Shown in pieces: positions 1 through 8,899 of a DNA stretch of 23,648 nucleotides (the stretch's first letter is position 1; every line of letters starts with the position of its first letter). The stretch is from Choristocarpus tenellus KU-1152. Lineage: Eukaryota; Phaeophyceae. A program made the translations under genes and the position numbers. The notes under the pieces were generated by a model that saw only the letters and a program-made list of their open reading frames with translations, did not search any database and was not told the origin of the DNA. The DNA lies in the NCBI GenBank assembly GCA_964200185.2, contig CAXNAD020000240.1, positions 1-23,648 on the forward strand, given 5' to 3'.

Positions 1-1
1 G

Positions 2-211
2 GAGGGAGTACACACCCGCGCCAGGGGGGGGGGTGGGAAGGAAGAGGGGGTGGAGGGGAGGGGGGGGGAGGGGGAGGGGAGTAAGGGGAACGAACGAAAA
101 TTGTTGGCTGAAAAGACCCGAGACCTCAAGGGCTTGCTGGAGACCATCAGCAGTTACAAAGATCGCATTGCCGATCTTCTTGATGACTTGGAGAACGAGG
201 GTGGGGCTTAA
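2..211 (+). CDS. 3' end of an unrecognised coiled-coil protein gene (partial)
   Basis: An open frame runs from the window edge to a TAA at 209-211. From about 86 on it reads as protein: charged, leucine-rich and heptad-like, with segments ERKLLAEKTRDLKG, LLETISSYKDRIADLL and DDLENEGGA just before the stop. This looks like the C-terminal end of a coiled-coil or dimerising protein. I do not recognise the family. Upstream of 86 the frame stays open only because the DNA is almost all G and A, giving Gly/Glu/Arg/Lys; it may be real low-complexity coding sequence or an intron end. An AG at 84-85 in phase could be a splice acceptor, but it lacks a pyrimidine tract. The gene runs tail to tail with the next gene on the minus strand. 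The C-terminal coding call is moderate; the 5' boundary is unknown. Confidence 0.5.
   Translation, partial: EGVHTRARGGGGKEEGVEGRGGEGEGSKGNERKLLAEKTRDLKGLLETISSYKDRIADLLDDLENEGGA
22..85 (+). repeat. G-rich low-complexity tract
   Basis: This stretch is almost wholly G with some A and has runs of up to ten G. It could form G-quadruplexes, could be purine-rich coding or intron sequence, or could reflect poor assembly at a contig edge. It lies directly upstream of the coiled-coil C-terminus. Confidence 0.7.
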
Positions 212-824
212 TGCCTAACTCTGATCCAAAAAGGTAATCTGGAGTAGAGCTAAGGTCCTTTTCATTATCCAAGTAGTGGGACAGGAATTACTTGTCTGGT
301 ATAGTTTAGATGATACCATGCCTGGACATTAATCTGCGAAGGTGATAGCAAGGCGACCATGCACCTGATTTGTTTGAAATAAGGATGATAAGCATGCTCT
401 GATGCTCTGCGCTGACTGCTTATTTTTTTGCTCGATGTGTAAATGTACACATCCTTTACGCAATAGATGTACAGTTTTTTTTACATACCTGAACTGCCTA
501 CCTTGAATTGGATGTTTTTCCTTCAACATTTCCTTCTTCTTTTTTGACATTGTTTCAAATGCTATGATTATTGCTGTTATCTTCCTTACAATGGAAAGAG
601 AGGCTCAGTAGCATTATATCACGCCATGCTGACTTGTTTGCTTTGTCACCTAGGAATCTTGTGTACTTCCTGGTTAGTCTCCATAGAGTAAAATAGATTA
701 CTATTTTATTATTCATAGTATACTGTACCTATTTTAAATACCATATGCACTAAAATTATTCAACAGACAGAGACTGATACTATGGCTTTGCATCTCTATC
801 AAACCAACCTCATCTAATCTCATC
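212..824. other. Intergenic region between convergent genes
   Basis: No gene is supported here. It should hold the 3' UTRs of the plus-strand gene ending at 211 and of the minus-strand CFAP73-like gene ending at 825. It is AT-rich with T runs near 421-427 and 476-483. The short ORFs here show no coding character. Confidence 0.6.
705..710 (-). terminator. Candidate polyadenylation signal for the CFAP73-like gene
   Basis: TTTATT on the plus strand reads AATAAA on the minus strand, about 115 nt past the stop codon of the minus-strand gene. Its place and orientation fit a poly(A) signal. This is only a motif match, and such hexamers are common in AT-rich DNA. Confidence 0.35.
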
Positions 825-1094
825 TCATCTCACTGTCAACGAAAAGGCGCTCTTGTCCTCTGATATGACTGCCCTTCCCCCCCCTCTTACTCCAACTGTG
901 CTTCTCGCCCCAGCACTACCTTTTGTGGTTTTGCTTCCACCTGGGCCCTTAGCCCTACTGACGTCTGGGGAAAAACTTCCCATCCCAAGTGCACTGAAAT
1001 TACTGCCAGCCCCTGTGAGAGCAAGGGTATTGTTGCCGTCATCATTTACTGCCTCTAGGAAGAGCCAGTATCCACTCTCGATCTCCCCAAGGTC
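825..1094 (-). CDS. CFAP73-like exon 8 (stop exon)
   Basis: It begins DLGEIESGYWLFLEAV after TCCACAG and ends SAFSLTVR and TGA at 827-825. Phase 0 joins exon 7 directly. The second half is low-complexity Gly/Ser/Thr/Arg and not family-conserved as far as I can recall, so the exact end is slightly less certain than the core. Confidence 0.7.
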   Translation of the reverse strand, partial: DLGEIESGYWLFLEAVNDDGNNTLALTGAGSNFSALGMGSFSPDVSRAKGPGGSKTTKGSAGARSTVGVRGGGRAVISEDKSAFSLTVR

Positions 1095-4000
1095 CTGTGG
1101 ACATGGGCAGGAGGGCATGTGATTACAGTAAACAATGATGAATAGGTATATCCCCACCATAGATAAATTAAAGTTATGTACATCTAAAATATAAGAATAA
1201 CAATACTCCCAAGTACGTTGTAATACTAGAAGGAGAGATACACATATATAGATTGATACATGCATACTCAAAGTGTTTTGTAGTTCTTCATCAACATGGA
1301 TGAGGACCCTTCCATCAATGATAGTTCTTTACTTTGTGTTTACAGTGAGTAGCACAATGCTGGAGTGCACATGTATGCTGGAGTATTAATATATATACAT
1401 AAATATATACACATGAACATAGTTAATGGGGATGCGAATGAACACTCCGTACAAGTGTAACATAATGTTAGGTTATATAGTATGAACTACCTTTAAAACA
1501 GCAAGAGGCTCTTGCACTCAAGCAAAAAGTAGAACAAGAGCAAAAAGAAATTACAGCTAAAATAACTATGTCAATGGAAGCTAGGATGGATTTGTTTGTA
1601 GAAATATTTGATAAGAAAGATGAGCTTAGTCAATTTACTATCGAGAAAATCAAATCTATGGGCTTAAGCGCTGATTATTTAGTTCATCTTTCAATACAAA
1701 AGAATCATGAGGAAATATTGATGATTGGAGAGTTTTCAATTTGGAAAACAGAAGCAAAGTAGACAGGAGAAGAACTGGGGGACATGCCTCCAAGACGACC
1801 TTGACATGTTTGGGATTGAAGGTGAGGGTTGGGATACCAGGACCACGATCCAGCAGGAGAGGGAGGAGTGTGTACCTGCTGCCACAACGAGGTTCATGGC
1901 CAAATGCCACTCCAAGGAAGGTGTGATACCCAATGCACGTCACACCAAAGCAGCAAAAAAGGTTGCCCAAGCCACCAACACCACTACCATTTCTTTCACT
2001 TTCTGGTGAATGCTGTTTCTTGGCGGGTTGTTTTCTTTTTTTTCTTTTCTTTCTCTTTGTTTTTTGGGTGGAATTTCTACCTGGGGGTTCTGTTCTTCCT
2101 TTTTATTTGTATCACAATTTTATTTTTATTTTTTTTTATCATCATTTTCTCACCACTTTGTTATTTTTATGGCCCTTGCCTTTCTCGAGTAGTGTGTATA
2201 ACCTTCTTTGGAGTAGAACCCAAAGAAGTACAGAAAACCGTTACACAAAAGAAGAAAGAGAAAAAAAAGAGAAAAAAGAGAAGAGGAAACAATGGAAGAA
2301 AGAAAACCAACTCAAAAAGAGAGCACCATGAGAAAGCAGCATTCCGCAGACAGTGATGATGGTGTGTGTTAGTGACTGTAGCAGTCTTTGGTTTGTCACC
2401 TGTCTCAAACAAAGAACTTGAATGCAAGTTTTTTTTCCCATTTTTCACATGTAATTACGGAAATAGGGGGGGCAAATAGGTAGGTAGGTAGGTGCTTCTT
2501 GCGCACCTCAATTCGTTCCCGTACAAGATTAAGACAGTAGAGACAGCGCTCTAGGAACTGCATCCGGTCAAGGTGTTTGTCATTCATGTCAGGCAGTCTT
2601 GCTCGCATTGTCTGTTTGCACCTGGTCATTGTAGAGAAGTAGAAATTTGTGCCTAGTTAGTGTTATTGATTGGTTGTTGTTGGAGTGGTTTGGAGTATTT
2701 CCACACTGAAAGGTGCCCAAACATGTAGTTTATCACTACATCTAGTCACTACATCTAGTAGTTTATCATTGCCATTATAGATGTGCTATGGATAGATACA
2801 GATGTGTGTGTGTGTGTGTGTGTATGTCCTGCAGTTGGTGCCCAAACCATCTACTCCATACCACTTAAAGATGTGAATTGTCAACTTTGCGCATCATGAC
2901 TCCGTTGACTTTCCTGTCCCTAGCTCCATCAATGTAAAACGTGTGGAGTGTCTTGACTCTTGTTGCATGCTACACTGCATTGGCACATTGGCAGGGGGAT
3001 ATTGAACTCCGTAACAGCTTTTCCACTCTCCTCTCCTCATTAATATGAACTCCATTTATTTATGTGTATATATATGTATTTATTAGTGAGCATAAATGTA
3101 CTCATTAACATATATACTACTAATATATACTGGAGTATGTACTTAATAACATTCATTAATATGCGGCATCTATATTTTTTTTTATAAGCTCTGAAGAGCC
3201 CAGTGTGTTCTCAATCGTTGCATCTATTGCAAAATTGTTCTCAACATAACATCCTTCCTCTGTAAGTCACAAAATTGACCAGAGATCACCTCATCACTAC
3301 CTGATATGCAAGAGTCATGGTGAAAGTACTCATCAATATTTATGTATCAGCAATTGTCTTGTAGATCTCATTGTAGATTTTTTTTTTAAATGTCTTTGGG
3401 GACTGGTTCATCCTAAGGCAACAGTTTTTTCTCTTTTTCCCTGCACCAGTTCGATTACAGTTAAAGGTAAAGGTAAAGGTAAAGTTCAGTACTAAAGTTT
3501 AGTACCAAAGTTCATCGCACCTTAATGACAAAACATGACAAATTGAAACATTTTTATGAGTCTCTGCTTGACACGACAAATTCCGTATCAAAATCTTCAT
3601 TGCTTGCCTTGAGTAGAGGTTCTTGATGGCCAGCATAACCTGCCCAGACTCCCTGCATATCCCCTTCACGCGTTCTCCCTCTTGCTCACTTTCATGTTCC
3701 GCACGTTTTACACCTCCCCGTATTTGCTCTAGTTCAATTTGACGTTCGTTCAACTCTGAGTTTGTCACCAGAACCTCATTCTGCTTGTCTTGCCTGCAAA
3801 AGAAAAGGAAACATTATGCTAGAGCGCTGTCATCACTGAGTTTAACGCTGTCATGCTGTCAGGGTGGTTTGATACTCAGGTTGTTTCAAGTGGCTGCTGC
3901 TCTGAGCTACCATCGTTCTGGAGGACCTCTGCGATTGATGTCAAAGTATCTACTATATAATCATAATCATAATCATATAATAATAAAATTATTGTAACAA

Positions 4001-7000
4001 AAAGACATATATCAGAGTGTAGCAGCACACACAATTGAGGGAAAAAGAAGAAAAACTTGGAACAAAGACTAGTGAGCATATATTGATATGTCAAATTAGC
4101 ACCCTTCCCTTCAAGAATATCACAGCAAGACTCATCTAGTGCTATTATTATGATTATTTGTATGATTATTAGTATTATTATCATTGTCAATTACCACCCC
4201 ACCTTTCTCATACAGAAGTTCTTCCAAGTCTTCCTAATGATCACAAGGATTGCCATATGCAGTCCCTCAAGACTTGACCACCTGGAACAAAATGATGCTA
4301 ACACTAACCTAGAATGTTCAGTCATATTTGGTCCGTTACCTTTCTTATCCAGGACAGCATCTGGGCTGATATTTTGTCTGTAACATCTGTTATGAGAATA
4401 ACATTCAGGACACCATGTAACCCCCGAGTCCATTTGCTATATCTACATTTATCCACTGTCTAGCAATTACCTTACCCCACACATCCATTGTCAGGGCAAG
4501 GCTCAGCACCATGTACTCAGTAACATGTGCTGTCTGGAAAACAATTGAGCACTTTTGACCTTATCATACCCGGTAACATCAGCTGTCCATAACATAACAA
4601 CGCCTGAAGCCATTTCCTCAAGTGCTGTTACTTCACACATTAGTTTTATCTTCTATAACATCTTCTATAACCCGAGGTCAAAAGTTACTAAGACAAAAAT
4701 GAGAAAGTGATAATTGAAGAAGCATGATAGAAGGAAGAGAAACGATACAAAAATAAATGTATGTCCTCAACAATCACCCATTGTGTTTGTTATGCAGCAG
4801 TCAGTCATTTCTTCCACGACGCCTGTTGCCTTGGATGAAATAGGGAACATTTGCTCTGTAGCAACATAACATTCAATGCCCAGGACAGCACTAGACAACA
4901 TCTTGCTCAGCTAAGGGCTGAGTCAGTTTGCTCTGTAGCCGCCATTGTCACCTAACATCTGGTGTATTACATCTGTTGTCCAGAAAGTGTTTTTGTCGTG
5001 AATAACGCTGAAATGTCTTATCATGTTATGCCAGTAACACACTGTCCTGGGTGTGAAGACTACTACAGGCTGAAAGAAGGAAGGAGAGACAGAGTCTTGA
5101 TTGTCCTACCCACACGGGAGATCACCTCAATACACACCTGTATTGCTGTGTCTCAGCTCGCCGTCTCTCATAGGCACTGTCTCCATCCTCGCAGAGCTTC
5201 ATCAAGTCTTTGTTTGCCTCACTGAGAGTATGAAACCTATCCATTGAGTACACAGCATGGGTTATTACTTGTTGTGGTATAATAAAACCATCCCATCAAA
5301 GCAATGAGGCAACAAAACAAACCTAATCGTGGCCAGTAAGAGAATAAACCATGAAGCTCGTGAAAATATATGAGATAATGGGAAGACCAGCATTCGATCT
5401 CACAGCATGATAAAAACATTTAAACATGATATAAACATTTAAACAGCATGATATAAACATTTAAAATTATTGCTTCGAAGTAAAAATCCAAGTTGTACAT
5501 AGCAGCCTTGATTTGGTGGAAACAAGCAGCATGAAACAATACAGTTGGGCCTGCACAGGTCCTGTTTTGCTCCATGCTTGACATGCTGCATAGTGTATCT
5601 TATCATTTTATTATTTTTTCCAGTGGATGCAACAGACATTGTCAATACTTCTCTTCATGCTAGTCTCACATTGAAATAACCTCATGCATTCCTCGATGAA
5701 GCCCACACTATGGTGCATCTACAAACTCCCCCACAATCATTTTCAGCTTGACATTCCCTTGATATTGTTCTAGAACTATACAAAGAAGCAAAGTCCCCAT
5801 GAGAGAGTCCTCCCACAAAATATTGATGTGCTGGAACCATTCAACTTGCCACTTTAGTCCCAATTAAATCAACCATTCAACTTGCCCAAGAAAGACATCC
5901 GATCATCCATCACTCCTAAACCATTGTCATTGTGGAGACAGAACTTCCTGTGCTGTGAGATGCTGCTGTGAGAACATGCAAGTATCAGACACAAAGTATC
6001 AGACACAAAGCGCTTTGAAGTAAAGTACTTCAAAGCACGAAAAGACACACTCAAAAACTCTTCGTTAGCACCAAGTAAAATACTCTAAGTAAAATACTCT
6101 AAGCACTTAATCTCAAGTGAAGGAGTCATATGTCCTATGTAAAGGACAAATAAAAATGCGCAAGTTTTCGAGAGCATTTTTTTTGTTTTTTTTGTTTTAC
6201 TACTACTACTACTGCTACTACTACTACTACTACTACTACTGAAAGGATAGGCAGCTTACTAGTGCCTGGACACTAAGTATGAAGTGTGAAGAACTGTTTA
6301 CTGTACCTAGAACAGGCGACATTGTTGTAACGGCCACCAATCAAACACACTGAACATGAACATGAACCAATCAAACAGGTGTGTTCTTTCTACTTCCGTA
6401 AACAGTACCAAGGTGAACTCCCTGGACCAAATTCGATTCTTTCCTGTGGTAACTTGCCTGTTGAGAAGGTCATTGATCTCTTCCACATCCTGTTCAGAAG
6501 AGGATACTGTTCCCAGGAGGTACTCCTGGTAGCGCTTGAGACGATGACGCTGCTCTTTCAACTTTCTCTCCTGCATAGAAGATTGAGGTTAGGGTTAGGG
6601 GTGAGGATTGGGTTGGGGGTGTGTTGGGGATTATAAGTGAGCACAGTTGGTTGTGTCATTTTGCCAAAAGAATTGGTATCCCAAAGTTACAATGGTCTAC
6701 AATTATATGCTGTACAATTAGTGGCGTTGTTTGAGGAATGGCTAATGCTCAAACTTACCCTTGCCAATTAGCCACTTTGTAGTTGAGGTCCAAAATAGTA
6801 TGTTTCCTCCACTTTTAGATCGTTAATTTTTACCAGGTTCACTACATGTGTTGAAGTCTAGCATCTCAAACGAAACGAATTACTATGTGACACTGGCAAA
6901 AAGGGTACCAAACCCTACAAGAGCGGAATGATAAAACAGGAGTCTCAGGCATTTGCATCCTTCTCAAATGTTTCCCTCAACAAGTTGAAGATTATTAAAC

Positions 7001-8899
7001 CCCAGATGCGATTAGCTCGGATGTGACCCCTAGTATCCTAGAGGGGGAGGTGTTTAGCTCAGGTCGTCCATTCAAGGCTTGATGGAGTGTTCTAATACAT
7101 GCCAGTTTGATGCCCATTTTTGGGTGATTTTCGTCCGGATTTGGGGTCAAGGCAAGGGAGTGGAAATGAAGGCGCGTCCAGATCAAGGAAATTGCCCTTG
7201 CATTTGACAAATCCTGACAAATGACAAAAAGGTCCAATGTCACTACAGGGATACCTGACCACGCTCTAGGAGACAATGACAGACAATGAGCCAAAACTCA
7301 TGTGAGGTACCCAGGGTTGAATTTTGAGGATGCTGACAATTATGTGTAAAACTTGCCTTTTTGTACAAATGTGTATTAACATGCTTATGAATCCTGTCGA
7401 AACTTATGTATATAGAAAAATCAATGCTCTCAAGTCCTTCTTAGCACTTCAACCATAAAAATAAGGAAAATAGCAAAGTATGAAAAAAAGTGGCTTAAAA
7501 TGCAAACAGTCTAAACCTGGATACCTCTTGTTTACTTTGACTTTATAGGCCATGAGCATTCCCTGACCTATCAATCAAGTTGCAACGAAGTATCTCTAAG
7601 TTATATACAGGCATTCCTGACAAGCAAAGTAAACAGTTTCTTGCCATAACAAAATGAGGAAGAAGCAAATACTAGAGGTTCCACCTTGAAAAAGATCAGG
7701 ATCACTTGCTGTGTTGCTCCAACGCTCTGTTGGTCATATTTTATTGAACACAGAATTATTAGTATCAAGTCCAGGAAATATGGAAAGGACTGAGAGGTAG
7801 TCCCTATTTTAGATCACCTCGTCCATTGCAGAAGCCAGTTCCTTCTCTAGCTTACGCAGCTCTTGGGCTCTTTGATCTAGTATGCGATGCTCCTGTGCAG
7901 GAATCATTTGTGCCATATGTCATGGTGGAGAGATAACCACATTGTGTAGTTCATTGTAGATTCGGTACTATATACTACTAAAGGATACAATGCATGGAGC
8001 TATTGCGCATCTAGTGCTGCATGCTTGAACCACAAAGCCATGCATATTGCAGTCGTCAACAGACTCAATAATCCACTAAACCGAAGGATAATGGAAAAAA
8101 AAACATTTCTATCCAACAGAGTTTTGTTGAACTTATCTTCATACTGAAATATGGGTGCGTGCTGTGGATTCTTATATAGGGGTTACCCCACCTGCTTTGC
8201 CTTGGTTTCCGCTCGGGTCCTCTTAGCGTCGTTCTCCTGGATAAACTTTTCGAACTTGAGGACCTGATCTCTCATTTCCATTTGCTTTTGTTCGAACTCG
8301 GCCTATCCTTTCGTATGTATAGAGAATATTAGTATGTGAGAAATCAGGGCCTTGGAAATTATCAACACGATAGAGCAAGGCCTGCTTCCTATTGTCTGAG
8401 GGATCAAGCCCTCAACTAGAGAATGTATGTATATGGGGTTATTTTGAGTGGCTAATATTTTCCTTGTTCGTCTACCATTCTAGCGCCCCTACGATAGACC
8501 TGGATATTTTTTTCCAGCTAGTTCAAAGCCTCACCTCTCTTTGATCACAATTTCCCATTCGAGTATTGTACTCATCTTTCATGAACTCGAGAGCGTCGTC
8601 AACCTGTAGAGAAGCAAGCGGTCAGAAAGTTTAGAATGCCTGTGCATTAGCTGTACCAAGACCATTCCAACTGCAAAAATATTGTGCTGGGGTGTGTAAC
8701 ATATACTCTCAACGATTTACAGGCAGTCACAGTGTCGCACCTCGCGCATCTCCTTCTTCTTCTTCAACAAGAGAGTAGATTGACTAGTCTGTGTCACGCT
8801 CGCCACCATTTCTTCCAGTTGATCGACATCCACTCGATCTCCCAACTTCCTGTTCCCCCTCTGCGTCACAAAACACCCTTCATCTATCTTCGTCGACAT
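825..8899 (-). CDS. CFAP73/CCDC42-like: CFAP73/CCDC42-type axonemal coiled-coil protein (DUF4200), 8 exons
   Basis: Joining 8899-8741, 8603-8535, 8302-8192, 7892-7818, 6570-6458, 3793-3608, 2621-2507 and 1094-825 gives an unbroken frame of 365 aa plus stop, with all phases consistent. The protein is almost wholly charged coiled coil. Residues about 44-165 match the DUF4200 pattern of CCDC42/CFAP73: LLLKKKKEMREV, then LKFEKFIQENDAKRTRAE, then a YQEYL segment. The C-terminal ~60 residues are Gly/Ser/Thr-rich and look disordered. CFAP73 (FAP73/MIA2) family proteins act in the ciliary axoneme, in the complex that helps regulate inner-arm dynein I1/f, so a flagellated stage is implied (inference). 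The first in-frame ATG is at 8899; upstream in-frame codons include only TTG. Introns 5 and 6 start with GC instead of GT. CFAP73 versus CCDC42 assignment needs a tree; the family call is firm. Confidence 0.85.
1480..1762 (+). pseudogene. Possible relic coding segment inside an intron, opposite strand
   Basis: An open frame follows an in-frame TAG at about 1477-1479 and ends at a TAG at 1760-1762. It reads like true protein: a Gln/Lys/Glu-rich helix (QQEALALKQKVEQEQKEIT), then MEARMDLFVEIFDKKDEL, FTIEKIKSMGLSADYL and HLSIQKNHEEILMIGEF. The first ATG is at 1568. The codons are AT-rich, unlike the neighbouring CFAP73 exons. It sits inside intron 7 of the minus-strand gene. Such helical fragments are common in DNA-transposon or viral accessory proteins, but I cannot name a family. 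It could also be a small nested gene or chance. Confidence 0.35.
1725..2009 (+). pseudogene. Second relic frame overlapping the first
   Basis: This 94-codon frame starts at an ATG within the end of the previous ORF, in another frame, and stops at TGA 2007-2009. It contains DDLDMFGIEGEGWDTRT and ATTRFMAKCHSKEGV. GC content and codon use shift relative to the first ORF. It could be a second piece of a decayed mobile element, an exon of a nested gene, or non-coding. No family is recognised. Confidence 0.2.
2031..2290. repeat. Imperfect homopyrimidine/homopurine inverted arms
   Basis: Block 2031-2066 is T/C-rich with runs such as CTTTTCTTTCTCTTTG. Block 2244-2290 is A/G-rich with AAAGAAGAAAGAGAAAA. 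The two are roughly complementary and could form a large hairpin with a loop of about 180 nt. This may be intronic low complexity or arms of a decayed element. Confidence 0.4.
2477..2492. repeat. (TAGG)4 microsatellite
   Basis: Four exact TAGG copies lie 14 bp inside intron 7 from the donor of CFAP73-like exon 7. Confidence 0.8.
2507..2621 (-). CDS. CFAP73-like exon 7
   Basis: It encodes CKQTMRARLPDMNDK through LVRERIE. The acceptor is GACCAG|G, which completes the split AGG codon. The donor is GAG|GTGCGC, phase 0. Its position matches the conserved C-terminal helix of the family. Confidence 0.75.
2803..2823. repeat. (TG)n microsatellite
   Basis: About ten uninterrupted TG units in CFAP73-like intron 6. 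Confidence 0.9.
3461..3486. repeat. (AAAGGT)n hexamer repeat
   Basis: The unit AAAGGT is repeated three times plus a partial copy after TT. It is followed by two related pieces, AGTTCAGTACTAAAGTT and TAGTACCAAAGTTC. Confidence 0.75.
3608..3793 (-). CDS. CFAP73-like exon 6 (GC donor)
   Basis: It encodes about 62 residues from QDKQNEVLVTNSELNERQ to MLAIKNLYS. The acceptor is TTTTGCAG|G after a good pyrimidine tract. The donor is TCAAG|GCAAGC with no GT close by. Codons split at both ends rejoin as AGG. Confidence 0.8.
3955..4185. repeat. AT-rich inverted arms
   Basis: An ATAATC-rich block at about 3955-3993 and a GATTATT-rich block at about 4143-4185 are roughly reverse complements. A hairpin with a loop of about 150 nt is possible. 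They may simply be low-complexity DNA. Confidence 0.4.
4372..5050. repeat. Degenerate dispersed short repeats (TAACATCTG... type)
   Basis: Recurring variants include GTAACATCTGTT near 4380, GTAACATGTGCTGTC near 4521, GTAACATCAGCTGTCC near 4572, CTAACATCTGGTG near 4952 and TTACATCTGTTGTCC near 4967. TTTGCTCTGTAGC appears twice, near 4850 and 4927. They look like a worn minisatellite. Unit length and copy number cannot be fixed by eye. Confidence 0.4.
5401..5466. repeat. Tandem repeat, about 19-22 nt x 3
   Basis: Three near-identical copies of CATGATATAAACATTTAAA are joined by ACAG or A. The first copy has one change (TAAAAACATT). They lie in CFAP73-like intron 5. Confidence 0.8.
5983..6010. 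repeat. 14-nt tandem duplication
   Basis: AGTATCAGACACAA occurs twice in tandem, directly next to the hairpin at 6010-6038. Confidence 0.8.
6010..6038. repeat. 13-bp inverted repeat with 3-nt loop
   Basis: The left arm GCGCTTTGAAGTA and right arm TACTTCAAAGCAC match at 12 of 13 positions around a 3-nt loop AAG. It would form a stable hairpin on either strand. Confidence 0.8.
6073..6103. repeat. 14-nt tandem duplication
   Basis: AAGTAAAATACTCT occurs twice in tandem, about 35 bp from the hairpin. Confidence 0.8.
6198..6240. repeat. (TAC)n microsatellite
   Basis: About fourteen TAC units with one TGC interruption, following a T-rich stretch at 6178-6196, in CFAP73-like intron 5. Confidence 0.9.
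6458..6570 (-). CDS. CFAP73-like exon 5 (GC donor)
   Basis: The exon runs from ERKLKEQRHRLKRYQEYL to EEINDLLN and ends in phase 2. The acceptor is CTATGCAG|GAG. The donor is AACAG|GCAAGT, a GC donor. A GT lies four bases further on, but using it would break the frame into exon 6. Confidence 0.8.
6571..7817 (-). other. CFAP73-like intron 4 (1,247 nt)
   Basis: GT-AG intron. On the minus strand its 3' end carries two CCCTAA units within the pyrimidine tract (6585-6600). No coding segment is seen; the minus-strand ORF at 6995-7294 lacks family features. Confidence 0.7.
6585..6600. repeat. Telomere-like TTAGGG x 2
   Basis: GGTTAGGGTTAGGG is present, followed by related G-rich sequence to about 6630. 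It lies 15 bp from the exon 5 acceptor and supplies its pyrimidine tract on the minus strand. Confidence 0.6.
7818..7892 (-). CDS. CFAP73-like exon 4
   Basis: It encodes 25 coiled-coil residues, EHRILDQRAQELRK to ASAMDE. The acceptor is TGCACAG|GAG and the donor GAG|GTGATC, phase 0. Confidence 0.8.
8192..8302 (-). CDS. CFAP73-like exon 3 (DUF4200 core)
   Basis: It encodes 37 residues holding the most diagnostic family block, LKFEKFIQENDAKRTRAE. The acceptor is GGATAG|GCC and the donor CAG|GTGGGG, phase 0 at both ends. Confidence 0.85.
8535..8603 (-). CDS. CFAP73-like exon 2
   Basis: It encodes 23 residues, VDDALEFMKDEY to GNCDQRE. The acceptor is TCTACAG|GTT and the donor GAG|GTGAGG, both phase 0. 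Confidence 0.8.
8741..8899 (-). CDS. CFAP73-like exon 1 (start exon)
   Basis: The exon encodes residues 1-53, starting MSTKIDEGCFVTQRG and ending KKKKEMRE. The start has context ACG-ATG-TCG. The donor is GAG|GTGCGA, phase 0. The segment LLLKKKKEMRE continues into VDDALEF in exon 2, as in the DUF4200 family. Confidence 0.8.

Larger units (their letters stand above)
1095..2506 (-). other. CFAP73-like intron 7 (1,412 nt) with ORF remnant and homopurine arms
   Basis: GT-AG intron. It holds the plus-strand ORF remnants at 1480-2009, pyrimidine- and purine-rich blocks at 2031-2066 and 2244-2290, and a TAGG repeat at 2477-2492 close to the donor. These are described separately. Confidence 0.7.
2622..3607 (-). 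other. CFAP73-like intron 6 (986 nt, GC-AG)
   Basis: It begins GCAAGC and ends CCAG on the minus strand. It contains a TG repeat at 2803-2823, an AT-rich block around 3045-3160 and an AAAGGT hexamer array at 3461-3486. No gene is seen in it. Confidence 0.75.
3794..6457 (-). other. CFAP73-like intron 5 (2,664 nt, GC-AG), repeat-rich
   Basis: This is the largest intron in the window, with a GCAAGT donor and a TTTTGCAG acceptor on the minus strand. It holds AT-rich inverted arms (3955-4185), degenerate TAACATCTG-type repeats (4372-5050), a short tandem array (5401-5466), a hairpin (6010-6038) and a TAC microsatellite (6198-6240). Its many short ORFs lack coding character, and no nested gene is supported. 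Confidence 0.75.

Noticed and set aside
853-1122. Plus-strand 89-aa ORF, proline/leucine-rich
   Set aside because: It is the antisense shadow of CFAP73-like exon 8.
1829-2356. 175-aa plus-strand ORF
   Set aside because: Much of it is Phe/Leu and Lys/Glu runs from homopyrimidine and homopurine DNA, so it is low complexity rather than protein-like.
2167-2448. Minus-strand Phe/Leu-rich ORFs that mimic membrane proteins
   Set aside because: The hydrophobic runs come from the T-rich complement of the purine block inside an intron.
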